NCBI GenBank assembly: GCA_003550325.1
Contig: QKWP01000143.1
Location: 256,093-320,092, forward strand
DNA length: 64,000 nt
Reading direction: 5' to 3'
DNA from: Gigaspora rosea
Lineage: Eukaryota > Glomeromycota > Glomeromycetes > Diversisporales > Gigasporaceae
Part shown: one piece after another, positions 21,826-33,941 of the stretch
Layout: every line of letters begins with the position of its first letter
How positions within the stretch are numbered: the stretch's first letter is position 1
Program-made: the position numbers and the translations under genes
Notes under the pieces: model-generated
What the model was told of the DNA's origin: nothing
What the model saw: the letters and a program-made list of their open reading frames with translations, nothing else
Databases searched by the model: none

Positions 21826-24416
21826 CCGTAAAATCCGGACATGTGTACCCCAGGTATTTTCATTGCTCAATTTAGTACCCGGGGTACCTCTTTATGGGGG
21901 TATACCGTATTGATAGGGGTACGTAAGTCGAGGTTGCTAGTTGATCGAACTTCTATTTTCATATATACTGCCAAAAGAAAATGCGACATCGGGTTTTCTT
22001 GATTATCTACCGGATTCAGCCTAATTAGTAATATTATTTGTTGAAAGCCCGATATCATTCTGATGCATGCATTAGTTAGATTCTTGCATATTTAAGCATT
22101 TTGTCTAAAAAAAAATTTTTTTTTGACCCGTTTTCTTTGAATTTTACGTAATATGCTGTATGTCTGTTAGAAAGTGCACCTTATTGCTTTGAGCAGGACA
22201 ACGGCTCTAGGGTAGCTCTAGGGCTACCCTAATGGCTCAGCAATTTGGTTGGCTTTTTTTTTCCTCTAAATTCTTAAACCCCTTTAAAATTCTTTCTCAT
22301 GGCATCAAAATATTTATGGGTGAAATGCCCGAATTAATGAAAAATATTCTTAATAATTTAAATAATGAATTTTATTCCTTTAAATGTATCGTTGCTTCTG
22401 TACAAATTGTGCAATGTTCTTCTTAAATAAAAACCTAAATCACGAATTCTCCAAAACGCGTTAAAAAAAAATGTCTCCACGAAAAAGAAATATTACAAAA
22501 AAATCTCGTACTGTTAGTAAAAAAACTCGCCGTAGCTGGAGTGTTAGCGAAAAACTTATGGTGATTTATTATTCCGAACGTACTCAAAATAATAGAGCGA
22601 CTGCAAAGCGTTTTGATATTGAGCCTAAACAAGTTCGTGACTGGCAAAGCAAGAAACAAGAACTTCTAAATTCCGCGCCTTACCTTTTAACACTTAATCG
22701 TGGCCGACCAGCCCAGTACCCACTTTTAGAAGAAAGGCTGGTTGAGTGGATTGAAACTCTTAAGAATAAGCAAATAGCTATTACGAGAAAAATGGTTGTT
22801 ACAAAGGCCAAACAATTGGTTCGAATTAATGAAATAAAGGAAGCATATTCTAATATTGGTGATTTTAGGTTTTCTAATGGTTGGTTAAATGGTTTTTTAT
22901 TTCGTAATGAGTTATCAAATCACCGACACACGACAGTTTCGCAGCATCTCCCTGAAGACCTTTTTGATCTACAAAATAAGTTTTTGAGTTTAGTTTTGTT
23001 CAAACTTCGCCAATACAATTATGATATCTGTTATATTGGAAACATGGATGAAACGCCTTTGTCATTTGACCTGCCATACCCAGTAACTCTTGATAAACGT
23101 GGGGCCAAAACAATAGGCATCTGATTGACTGGGCATGAGAGGACCTTGTTTACTATAATTTTGGGATGTCTTGCAGATGGAAGAAAGCTTCCACCAGTAT
23201 GCATTTTTAAATTAAAGAACATTCCCTGTGAAAATTTTCCAGAAGGTGTCATTATCCGTGTGAACGCAAAAGGATGGTGCAATGAAGAGGAGATGATATA
23301 TTGGATCAATAACGTGTGGTCTGAGCATAGTGAATTGGGAAATTCCCAATCTCTTCTTATTTTGGATTCGTTTAGAGGTCATACTGTAGATCCCGTTAAG
23401 CATGAATTTCGCAGAAATAATACCCATCTCGCTGTAATTCCAGGGGGACTAACCAGTAAATTGCAACCTCTTGATGTTGGAATAAACAAATGTTTTAAAG
23501 AAAAGGTACAGTGTATTAAATTTTTTTTTGTTATTCATAGAGTATTGTATATTAACAGAGTTTTAAATGGTAGGTGCGCTCTTGTTATAACCAGTGAATG
23601 ATTAACAACCCTCATCAATTTACGCCTGCTGGACGTATCTGAAAACTGTCATATTCTACTTTAGCTCAATGGGTAGGAGAATCATGGGATGACATTAATC
23701 CTCGTATAATTAGAAAGGCGTTCAAGTGTTGCGGTATTTCAGTAGCAACGGATGGGTCTGAAAATGATTTGGTGTTTGATTATGAAGCTTTGGGGAAGAT
23801 TTGGAAAATGTGAATGAAGAGAATATTGAAGAATCGAATGCAAATGATATTAGCGGTAAGGAGTATGAAGAAACTGAGGTTGATAACGATTGGGAATAAT
23901 ATCAAATTTCTTGATTTTTTTTTTGAACAATACTGTTATGTAAAGTTCGTTTTATCAAGTGCAATATGTGTGCTTTATGAAGATTTTGTCCGAATATATG
24001 GTAATCGACCAATAATATAAAAAATTTGTTTGTTTTTAAAAATTGCTTATACCGGTAATGTTGAAAATTTACATAACAAACCGACTTTTATGCTTTAATA
24101 AAAATTTTTCTTGCTTTTATAATGATTCTGATGCATGTTGTAAATTTAATGATTAATAAAAAATGCATTGATAATCACATGTGTGAACAGATCCCCCTAC
24201 ACTATAATCTTTCGTATTCAATGCATTGTTAAATCAGTAGTTCTTGTTTTATCGTATTTATAATTTAATTAAAAACTGGTTTTTTACAACTTAGTATATG
24301 TTATATTACGATATGCTATAAGAAGATATATTAATACCCGGGTATAAGTCACGAACTAGCGCTTCAAACTGGCAAGGGGTACACCGCATGAGGGTACACA
24401 TGTCCAGATTTTACGG
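21826..24416 (+). mobile_element. 2.6 kb pogo/Fot1-like DNA transposon
   Basis: Ends are inverted repeats starting CCGTAAAATCYGGACATGTG (25 bases, one mismatch), flanked by TA on both sides (21824-21825 and 24417-24418), the Tc1/mariner target. It carries one transposase gene (22471-23800) in plus orientation. The neighbouring tandem unit gives the empty site, so the boundaries are certain to within the TA. Confidence 0.94.
22471..23812 (+). pseudogene. pogo-like transposase (CENP-B-type HTH plus DDE), two in-frame TGA codons
   Basis: ATG at 22471. Residues ~25-75 look like a Pipsqueak/CENP-B helix-turn-helix, ~80-150 like the second (Tc5/CENPB-type) HTH, then the DDE_1 catalytic domain. Catalytic residues: Asp193 in the M-D-E-T-P motif, the Asp codon at 23365-23367 (L-D-S-F-R-G-H) and the Asp codon at 23473-23475 (Q-P-L-D-V-G); 35 residues lie between the last two, the DD35D spacing of pogo/Fot1. 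A TGA at 23122-23124 interrupts the frame without a shift; a second TGA at 23599-23601 falls where relatives have Trp. Downstream 23660-23780 keeps the C-terminal block (W-V-G-E-S-W-D-D-I) in another frame. It would cut and paste the element; inactive as read. Confidence 0.9.
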
Positions 24417-24652
24417 TATACCACATCCCAGTAGTAGTTTACGATGTATTGAAAAGTATTACCATCATCAATCATAGCGACCACATGTAGTAATACAACA
24501 ATAACACTATAAAATAAGGCTCCCTGCCCCTATTCCCACGCCTCTACCTTTGCAAACATGACAGAACTACTGTATATCAAACTGTACTTGTTGATATATT
24601 TCAAACTGAACCTCAAGTTGTTCCAACTATACCATATCCCAGTAACACTAGT

Positions 24653-24865
24653 ATGTCATTAATAACTAGAGTAACAAAAACATATACCAAACTTTTAAGT
24701 GTGGGATCAATTAGAAGAAAAAGACAACTGGTATATGCCTATTATTTAGGAGAATTACTACAGGAAGAACCAGAAACCCCTGAAGAGCTGAGAGCATGCA
24801 GAAAAAGAATAACTGCATATTATTATAAGGCTTCCATTAGAACTTATAATATTTTAAAGACTTAG
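24653..24865 (+). pseudogene. Short retroelement frame, possibly gag-derived, before an LTR
   Basis: A basic 70-residue frame with A-Y-Y-L-G-E-L-L-Q at its centre, ending TAG; coding-like sequence runs on to about 24950. It lies between the tandem ATG-led units and a purine-rich tract plus LTR, the position of the internal region of an LTR element that lost most of pol. I recognise no standard domain; a gag assignment is inference from position and basic character. Confidence 0.4.
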
Positions 24866-24983
24866 ACCAACTTCAGAGAACAACAAAGACAACTCTCAGA
24901 ATAATAAAAGAATTTTCAGAAGCAGAATATCAAGCCCTAGTGGACTAATATCCACAAGAGCTCATAATTAAGTGGAGGAGAGT

Positions 24984-25632
24984 TGTTAGACCCATAAAAA
25001 TGTATGAAAAGTATACTGCTGATAACTCTTGACCCAGTGAACAGAATTTGATCAAACTACCACTATCATGACCACCTCGATGCAAGCTTTTGAATAATAC
25101 CAAAATCGTCCCAATTGGACCATTTAGCCCGAGCTAGTCAAAACTGAATGATTGGTCTTTACAAATATTATACTGCACCTAAATCTTATTGGATGATCAA
25201 TATTGCACTACCTGTGGCACCAGAATATTGGACATTATGATTAATCCTAGACATTTGAGTTAATCACAGACATGTCTAATATTTTAGACATTTGGGATAT
25301 AACAGTTTTAACAGTTATAATTTATATAGCTAATATTTAGGATATATATAGTATATTTATTTATTTATTAAATTTAGCATTAGCATATATCAAATATATC
25401 GATTATATAGATTTTTTATTTCTAATTGTATTTATTTATATTGGACAAATATGTATAAATATTCAAGGTTTTTTCTTTGCTAAAAAACTGAGAGAAGAAT
25501 TTCTGGTTTATTAAATAAAGAATAAGTAAAGTAGCATGTCTTCACTGAAATACAATTGATACAATTCTTAGTATCTTCATATACTATTAATTGTGGCCTC
25601 TTTTGTAATTGCAAATCTCCAAGTCTCTAACA
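24984..25632 (+). repeat. LTR (649 bp) of a deleted LTR retroelement
   Basis: Begins TGTTAGACCC after a purine tract (GTGGAGGAGAG, 24972-24982) and ends GTCTCTAACA; the 7-base ends TGTTAGA/TCTAACA are inverted. A TATAAATA motif at 25454-25461 and AATAAAG at 25515-25521 fit a promoter and polyadenylation signal. The preceding context (CTCATAATTA then purine tract) parallels 5819-5842 of the first gypsy element, so the two may belong to related families. No 5' LTR seen. Confidence 0.65.
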
Positions 25633-25769
25633 AAATACTAACCAAATTACAGTATCCCTTTCAATCCTTGCATACTATCATAATTAGTATGAATTACATA
25701 AAGTGTCTCCCTGTATTAGTTACTCTAGTCTCTAGCATTTTTTTAAAGAGATAGAAATCTAGATTGACA

Positions 25770-26671
25770 ACATATGAATTTACTATAAACTTTGTACTGA
25801 TCCTTCTTGGCTTAACTAATTAAATTTTACAAACATATAGAACAAAAAAAAAATTTGAGCTTAAAAACTATATCAAAATTTTGTCAATTTTGTACTTTTT
25901 CAAAATGTAACTTCACCAAAAAAAAATTTACTAATTTTAAATCTGCATTTATATATAAAACATGCTTTTAACAACTTTACTTAGGCGGCCAAAGTAAGGT
26001 TATCTTGTAAAAAAAATGGGTTTGCTATGTGCTAAGGTTAAAAATTTTTGGTTTTCAATATAAAACCTCTTTTTTTATCAAGACAACCTGCTTTGGGCCT
26101 TCAAGTAAACTTGTTTAGGGTATTTTTACTCGGTTTGGGGTTGAAACGTGTTTATTCAAACTTTTTTTGGGTAAAAAATAGGGTTAAAGTTAGAGAAAAA
26201 AATTTTTTCAAAAAAAAATTTTTTCTCTACTTTAACCTTATTTTCACCCAAAATAGGTCCAAAAAACATATTTCGACCCAAACCAAGTAGAAATACATTC
26301 TGAACAAGTTTATTTAGAGGCCCAAAGCAGGTTATCTTAATAAAAAAAGGGGTTTTATATTGCAAACCAAAAATTTTTAATATTAGCATATAGCAAACCC
26401 ATATTTCATACAAGGTAACTTTTCTTTGGTCACCTAAGTAAAGTTGTTCAGAGCATGATTTTATACATAATTGCTAATTTAAAATTAGTAAATTTTTGTT
26501 TTTGGTGAAGTTACATTTTGAAAAAGTGCAAGATTAACAAAATTTTAATATAGTTTTTAAGCTCAAATTTTTCTTCTTTTCTTGTTCTATATGTTTGTAA
26601 AATTTAATTTTAGATTAATTAGTTAAGCTAAGAAGGATCTTCAGTCTAAAGTTTATAGTAAATTCATATGT
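25770..26671. mobile_element. ~900 bp foldback element (giant inverted repeat)
   Basis: The left arm 25770-~26205 and the right arm ~26235-26671 are reverse complements over nearly their full length; the ends are ACATATGAATTTACTATAAA and its inverse. The centre around 26210-26225 is AAAAAATTTTTTCAAAAAAA. Frames seen inside (26048-26290 plus, 26156-26413 minus) mirror each other and follow from the symmetry. The transcript would form a long hairpin. No clear target duplication. Confidence 0.88.
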
Positions 26672-28840
26672 TTTTATTATAATTTTTATTATAAACTTAT
26701 TTTAAAGAAACATGTTCTATAACTATTAATTTAGTTCAAGTATATTTAGTATATTTTAAATAACTTCAAAAGAAAATGAAACTTTGTTCATATAAATTCT
26801 GAATGATTGAAGTCATATTTCTCTTGGTGTTACTATTTATTACTATATTAATTAGTACACTTTAAGAAAATACAGAGTAATATAAAGAATGTTCATATTC
26901 AATTATTTAAAACAAAGATGTTTGCAAATCTTTGTTAGTGACTTTCAATATTAATATAAGATAAAAATCAAATTTAGAATTATGAATATCAAATTAAACT
27001 GTACATTTGGTGATTCATGTTTATATAGTCTAAAATGTAATTAATTGATAATCCACGAGTAACTGGATAAAATGATCTGCAATCATTAAGTAAATTTAAT
27101 GCAATTTACTTAATAAAAACCCTAATTTGTAAATGTGCAGATTTTTTTATATATTATATATATAATATTCAAAACTTACAAAAACCAATTGCTCCAACTG
27201 CTACTAATCTACTTACTAAGCAGACCTGCTTAGTCTACTTATAATCAAAAACCACTCAGTCTATTTGTAATTAAAAACTACTTAACCTACTTAGCATAGC
27301 AGTCTTTAAATTTGATTTATTAATTACTAAAATGTATCGTTATATATATACTGCATGGCTTTAAACAAATTGGCTACCATGAAACGAATTGTCCAGAGGA
27401 ACAGAAACTATACCTTTCACTCTATATACTGTTAAAATAATCATGAAAATGGTAACATATTTATAAGAGTTAGCTATAGAGTGCTTTTTTTAATTTAGTC
27501 ATTACTTATACTATAAAGAATCACTAAACAAAAGAAATAGCTTTTTTTTGTAGTTAGATCTCTAGTGAGCTAGTTTGTTCTCAAGATTAACAGTATGTTT
27601 AATTATATTTGTTGGATGAAGTCTGTAGATTTTAAAGTTGATAAAGTTGAAACTGGGTTTGATTTTTGTAATCTTGAATCTAATAAGTAAAACTAGAAAT
27701 TTGTCAAAACTATTGTGCCTATCAAGTTACTTACTCCGTTGGCAACTATCATCAATAAAATTAATTCTTCTCATATAGCAGATAATTTTTTGGATATAAA
27801 ATGTTAGATACAAAAAACAATAATAATCCATTAGGTAAAATGATTAAGATTACTAATTTCTAAACTTTATCAATTATCAAAAATCAGAGCCAATATAAAT
27901 GATTTGTTATATTGGAGTTGAAAAGAATAAGAATAAGGCATTCATTATTATCAAAAATCTGTAGAAATAAACAATTCTAACAGAATGTATCAAGCTAGTT
28001 ATTGTTATTATTTAAAAAAAATTTGCTGAGACTAGTAATACAGGAATTTTAAAACCACTTTATGTTACAAATATGAAATTAGTGTGGAAAAGAATGAAGA
28101 CAAATTTTGTAGTTGGATTAATAAATATTTTAATTTTTTAATTTTTTATTTTTTTAGATTTAATACCATAGATTATACGAATCTACATATTTTTATAAAA
28201 TCTACCTACCCATTATTTATAATCTGTCTATTAAATATTGAATATATATGTCTAATTTAATTTAAAAAAATTTGAAAATAAACAAAAATTTATTTACATT
28301 GTATTTAACTTAGTATATATATAACACACCAGGTGCTATCTAAATCTTAATATCTATCGAAATACATTTTTAAACATCCCATCTATTTAGCCAAATTTAA
28401 ATAAACTAGAAACATGTATATATTGCTGGGAATACTATAAAATGCACATATAGCAATCTTAAAAAAATAAATTAAAAAATAAAAGCTATCAATATATTTG
28501 TACAATAAGTTTTCAACAATTCGTAAATTGCAACGATTTGAAATTTGATCATCATTGTGAAGGTTGCTTAAGAATGCTCTAAGTCTAAGTGGTGCTTTAC
28601 AGCTGTTTTTCATAAATTCTAAAACATTAGAAAAAAAAATTAACCAACTGAATATTTGTCGATTCAATAATTTTTGTTGGCAATAATCATTACTAAAATC
28701 ACAAATTATCGAATTAGCAAATAATCAGTCAGTCAATTTTTGCCCAATGTCCTAGAATTTATAAAAACAGCTGTAATTAGAGCTTCTAATAGACCAAACC
28801 TTTAGATTATGTTCTTGATCAACATTATATTTGCTGATTC
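26672..28840. other. AT-rich non-coding DNA
   Basis: No recognisable gene. A minus-strand frame of 94 residues (28383-28667) matches no family I know and lacks neighbouring gene signals. Short CTACTTA/CTGCTTAG repeats lie at 27210-27300. Confidence 0.55.
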
Positions 28841-28841
28841 G

Positions 28842-29116
28842 TAATAATAAATAAATTCCATATGTTCGCTTTTTTCAATTTCTATTCTAATTTAATAACA
28901 ATATCCAACATTATACATTCCAATGGCATTTTCTCTATTTGCAAATATGTAATAATAATTTTCAACTCCAATTCCAATTCAATAACAATACCTGGTATCA
29001 TATATTCTGCTGGTATTTCTCATCTTTGACAGAGTTATGATAATAAATGAATTCTATATGTTCGCCTTTTCGACTCCAATTTAATTCAATAACAATATCC
29101 AACATTATATATTCTG
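28842..29116. repeat. Degenerate ~100 bp tandem repeat, about three units
   Basis: AATTCAATAACAATATCCAA followed by CATTATAYATTC recurs near 28890, 28978 (as ACCTGGTATCATATATTC) and 29082, with the ATATGTTCGC block before the first and third. Spacing is roughly 90-105 bases. No coding sign. Confidence 0.6.
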
Positions 29117-30173
29117 CTTGTAAGTCATATTATGTTCATTCTTTTCAATACTAATTCCCAAATTGCTTTTTTATAACACTATTCATGCCTAGTGTTATTA
29201 GACAAAACTAGAAAAGATAAACCCTAATTTATTGATAGGCAAAAGTAACAAAAAATTTTTTTAACCCCTTTGAAGTGGGTCGCCATATGGCATATATTAG
29301 TAAAAGAATTTTAGTAAAAAATAAAATCTTTGGCGAAAAACAAAACTCCTAACAAAAAAGATAAAATCTATATTGAATGAAAAATCTTTGGTAAACACCT
29401 AGTGTGATAATATAAAGTGTTAGTTGAACAATAAACGAATTGAAATGGCAGTTTTACAACATGCTGAGATGAGTAATTAAACAGTGGTAAATATGGAGAC
29501 AGAACCAGATAATAATAGCTATAATACAGTTATTCATACGTAAAAAATAACTTTTTTTAGTAATGAACAATTAAATAGTACATCTGTATTCAGTAGATCT
29601 CAAATACTAACAAACATAATTTTAATAGTTACGTACATATATCTTTTGATTTTTGCTTTTGGTATTATTCTATTGCTACAATATACTCTCAAAAGTTCAT
29701 AAGTTAAAAAAAATACAAAGTTAGTTATAAAGTAAACTATAAAAACAAAGTATACTAAATACTTTGTTCAAATTCTCTACTGTAATCTATTCAAAGTGTT
29801 ACTTAGTAAATGCCGTGTGCTTACAAAGTAAAGTCTGCCAAAAAAAATATCGATATTCAACAAACCAATAATCAAAAACTCATAGTATTATTCTACTATT
29901 TGTGTACTTTAATATGAAGTTTAATAAAAATTTATTGATCTTACTTATATTCTAAAAATTTCAATACAGGTTTTGCTTATATATGATCTTTGTCACATTT
30001 TTATATAAAAATTCTCTGATTGACTGGCAGATCATCAATTAACAATAAATGTGATTATCATTTGAAACCCTTATATATTATACTGCAAATTAATTTTGTA
30101 TTAATTTAATTAAGTGAACTTGATATTATTTGCAATAAAAATTGACAAATTAACATTTTTTAAAAAAAAATTA
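29117..30173. other. AT-rich DNA, one short broken coding-like fragment
   Basis: At 29445-29552 an ATG-led frame reads M-A-V-L-Q-H-A-E-M-S-N, stops (TAA), and goes on for ~20 acidic residues. This could be a gene relic, but I cannot assign it. Otherwise no feature. Confidence 0.35.
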
Positions 30174-30176
30174 ATG

Positions 30177-30330
30177 CCTTAACTTTCACAGCTCATATCT
30201 CAATATATTTTGAGACTATTGTTATTATTCAATAGTTAAAAGAAAGCTTAGATCTTAAGCTTTCTTTTAATTATAAATAATGACAATAGCTTCAAAATTT
30301 ATCAAAATATGAGCTGTAAAAGTTAAAGCT
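30177..30330. repeat. ~155 bp imperfect palindrome
   Basis: The arms start with AACTTTCACAGCTCATAT on the left and end with ATATGAGCTGTAAAAGTT on the right; the centre is AAGCTTAGATCTTAAGCTT at 30244-30262. It is likely a small foldback element or hairpin-forming repeat. Confidence 0.7.
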
Positions 30331-30334
30331 TAAC

Positions 30335-31200
30335 TTTTTTTAAAAATATTAATCTGCCTGATTTCTATTGATAGCAGCCTATTTCTAAACCTGTTCTGCT
30401 CACTTTATTGATGCTTTTTTGTAGATCAAATATGTTTTTTATAGACACATCAATATGTTCATTTTATTGGCAAATTTATTTTACTAACACTTAATTTACT
30501 GACAATTAATTTATCAACAAGTTTAATTTGGGTACTGTAGTTTAAAGAAAAGAACCTTAATTATATGATTAAATAATCAGTTAATATATAGTAATATATT
30601 ACAATATACTATAAAAAAGGTTATTATAAAATTGTTAGAAATTGTTCAGAATGGAGTTGGCTTTCTGAACAAGGGTTTATGTTTGTACTGTTTTCACTAC
30701 AATATTTGTATGGGTGTTAAAAATAAAAAATTTTTGATTAAAAATTATCATATAAAAAATGTTTAACAAATGCATTTATCCAATAAACATCCTTTAAATG
30801 TTTAGAATAGAGTCAATTTCCAACCAAAAAATTGAATAATTTCAGTATTTTTTAGACAACTCCAAAAGATTTTTTAGAGTATACTCTATTTTAACTCTCT
30901 TTAAACAATTCAAGCATCTATTTTATCTAATAATACTTAATAATTTAATAAATAAAAAAATTATTAAAATATTTTAATAGAAATAAATATAAATATATAA
31001 AAATAAAAGATAAATCTAAAATAAAAATATTAAATAAAAATTTAAACTATAATTTTTGAACAAAATTTCATAATATAAAATAACCTGCAACAGAAAAAAA
31101 ATTATAGAAAATATTTCTAACATTTTAAGCAATAATTATAAAAAAACCTATAAAAGAAAAAAATTTATAATTATTTGTTAATAACAATAAATTAAAATAA
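30335..31200. other. AT-rich DNA downstream of the hAT gene
   Basis: No gene or clear repeat. It becomes almost pure A/T from 30950. One end of the hAT transposon may lie here, but I could not find its terminal repeat. Confidence 0.5.
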
Positions 31201-32779
31201 ATAATTATTTTAATTTTAAAATTTTTCATTAAGAAGTACTTCTAAATCTAAATCATAATCTGAATATTCTTTAGTTTCTAATTGTTGTTGATTATTTAAA
31301 GATAAGCTATTTTCAATTTCATTATTATCATAAAAAAATTTAAATCTATAAATTCTGCTATAAGCAGATCATTAAGGTTAGTTTCACTTTTATTATCATC
31401 TAAATCAAAACTTTCATCTTCATCTTCATCTATAGTTTCATTTTTTTCTTTATCAAAAAGATTACTATCATCAATTAAAGCTTCTGATATTTCATTAATT
31501 GTAGCTTCTAGTTCTTTTTCATTAAAATTTTCTTTGGAAAATTTTAATTCAGTTTTTATATTTGTAATATAAAATGAATGAATTTGTACTATTGATTGAA
31601 GATGATTGATATCTAATCTAAAAAATACAAATATAAAATTATTAAAATTATTAAAATTATTATTATAGCTAATGCTAAAAATAAAATCATAATTTAAAAA
31701 TAAAAATTTTACTATAATTTTACCTAGTTCTTTTTTTCCATTCATCCAATCTAAAGTTAAAAAAAACTAATTGTTGTATATAATTATCTGGTTGTTTACA
31801 AGTTGACCACCAAAGCTCAGATGTATTATAATTTTCAATATATTCTATATTATAAGGTGCAAGATTTTCTGAATATTTTTTAAATTGTATTAATAACATT
31901 CTTATAGTATCTTCTTTCTTGTTAAAATTACTCTGAATTTTCATAGCTTGTAAACAAATTTTATAAAATACTTTACCTTTATAGCCTTTATCTAAAATAA
32001 TATTAAATTAGATTTATAACATTATAAAATTATCGTCGGTCATGAGTGTCTCTTACAATTTTACCAATCATTTTGCATGTGTGAAAATGAGATGGTATAA
32101 ATAGTCAATGATCACATATCATGGGAAATTAATGTTGAATGTATGTACTGTATGTACGTACGTATAAATCGTTAATATGCACTAACTGGTTTTTGGTAAT
32201 GCTAATCTAATTTGGCAAGTATGATCAAATCTTATACCACTGTGGCTCTAAAATTAGTATTCCAGGAACAGGATTTGAGTATAAAATTCAAAAGCATGGT
32301 CCAGGTGATCGTCTATTAATTTTGATTGTCAAAGTCTGTAAATTAAATTAGCTAACTTTATAAGGACTATGATCATTGTAACTGTAATTATGCATAACTA
32401 ATGTTGTAATTTGTGGGAATTTGAAATTCGAAAATTGCTTCACAATAGATAAAAACATAAGATTAATTATAATAAATGATAATACACGATAATTAGGCTG
32501 CTTAATAATAATAAAATAAAAAAAAATTCAATTACACTTTGCCATTTTTGATTTGCTATATCCAAAAATTGTAATTAGGCTGTGGGAAACTTTATTAAAT
32601 ATGTAATTATTGCGATATTTGATCGTTTGCATGTTAATGTCATAATAAATCCATAATTTGTCTATTACTATGAATTAATAATCAGTAATTATTGATTATT
32701 TTTTTTAAAAATCGACTTTCGTTCATAACGTACACTTTGTATCTTTCAAATTTAGAAAATTGTTTTTGCTCTTATGCTC

Positions 32780-33760
32780 ACTTTGTATAGTAGAAGCATA
32801 ATGGTTCAGAACGTAACAAGATAGTTAATAGCACAGTAATATTTTTTTTCTTTTTTTTTTAATACAGTTCTAATATTTCGCATGATAGCAGAAACATAAT
32901 GGTTCAGGACATAGCAAGGTAGTTAGTGTAGTATTTTTTTTTGTTTTTTTTTTATATATAGTATATATATACTAATGTTCATTTTTCCTTTAGAACAGAA
33001 CGTAGCGCAATAACAAACATAGCATAATAGTTGAAGCATGATAGCTTAGGAACATGCTTATATTATATATATATATACAGTGCTAACGTTTCTTTTTTTT
33101 CTTTAGAATGAACGTAATGCGATAATGAATGTACAATAGTAGAAGCATGATAGTTCGAGACGTAGCAAGATAGTAGCACAGTAGTATTTTGTTTTTTTTA
33201 ACACAGTACTAATGTTTCTCGTGATGACAAACATAGCATGATATTAAAAACATGTAGTTCAGGATGTAACAAGATTATTAGTAGCACTATAGTAATTTTT
33301 TTTTTATACAGTACTAACATTTCTTTTTTTCTTAAGAATGAAATGTAGCACAATAATGAACATAGCACGATAATGAACGTAGCACAATAGTAGAGCACGA
33401 TAGTTCGAGGCGTTAGTAGCACAGTAATTATTATTGTTACAGTTGACCCTCTCAAAACCGATACCGATTTCATGAGGGTTGACCGGTAGCACAATAGTAA
33501 ATAAAATTTTTTATTTTATTATTATATATATATATATATATATAGAACTAACATTCCTTTTTTTCTTTAAAACAAATGGAATATAGTACGATAACGATAA
33601 CAAACATACGATAGTAAATGCACAGTAGTATTTTTTTTCTTTTTTTTTTCTTTTTTTTACTACAGTACTAACGTTTCGTATAATAACAAACATAGTTCGG
33701 GACATAAATATGGAACATGCATGATAGTATAGAGCTTAGCATAATGATTAATATAGAATT
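32780..33760. repeat. Minisatellite with ~110-125 bp T-run units
   Basis: About seven to eight degenerate units. Each contains AACAAACATAGCATGATAGT-like sequence, TAGCACAGTAGTATTTTTTT and ACAGTACTAACGTTTC, separated by long T runs. The minus-strand frames here are products of the repeat and not genes. Confidence 0.75.
33440..33486. mobile_element. 47 bp TA-flanked miniature element
   Basis: CAGTTGACCCTCTCAAAACC at the left and CATGAGGGTTGACCGG at the right are imperfect inverted copies; TA flanks both sides (33438-33439, 33487-33488). It interrupts the minisatellite. The ends resemble pogo/Tigger-type termini. Confidence 0.6.
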
Positions 33761-33924
33761 TAGTATGGTAGTTGGAACATAGCGATAGTTAGAATCAGTA
33801 ATTTGTGTTTATTTATTGTATTTTTACTTTTTTTTTTATTTTTTTTTATTTTTTTTTGTTATAAATATGACCAATATATGATCATTTTTGCAATTTTATT
33901 AGTTTAAATTCGTGTCCCTAAAAG

Positions 33925-33941
33925 GGGCGCCGGTGGCGCCC
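33925..33941. repeat. GC-rich 17 bp hairpin
   Basis: GGGCGCC-GGT-GGCGCCC, a perfect 7 bp stem with a 3-base loop, in otherwise AT-rich DNA. Helitrons carry such a hairpin just before the 3' end; here CTTG follows about 10 bases later in place of the usual CTRR. Confidence 0.6.

Larger units (their letters stand above)
21636..24644 (+). repeat. Tandem ~205-211 bp retroelement unit, first copy split by a pogo-like transposon
   Basis: Unit 1 is 21636-21825 plus 24419-24433; unit 2 is 24434-24644. Both start GTAGTTTACGATGTATTG and end CATCCCAGTA or CATATCCCAGTA, head to tail. Unit 1 encodes a short ATG-led frame (21760 on) that in unit 2 is shifted by an extra ~5 bases. Unit 2 shows the unoccupied transposon target (CCAACTATACCATATC). 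Confidence 0.85.

Noticed and set aside
25770..26671. Coding frames 26048-26290 (+) and 26156-26413 (-)
   Set aside because: They are mirror images created by the foldback symmetry.
28383..28667. 94-codon minus frame
   Set aside because: No recognisable domain, no intron or flank signals, and composition like the surrounding AT-rich DNA.
33198..33705. Minus-strand frames of 60-100 codons
   Set aside because: Produced by the T-run minisatellite; each restates the repeat unit.
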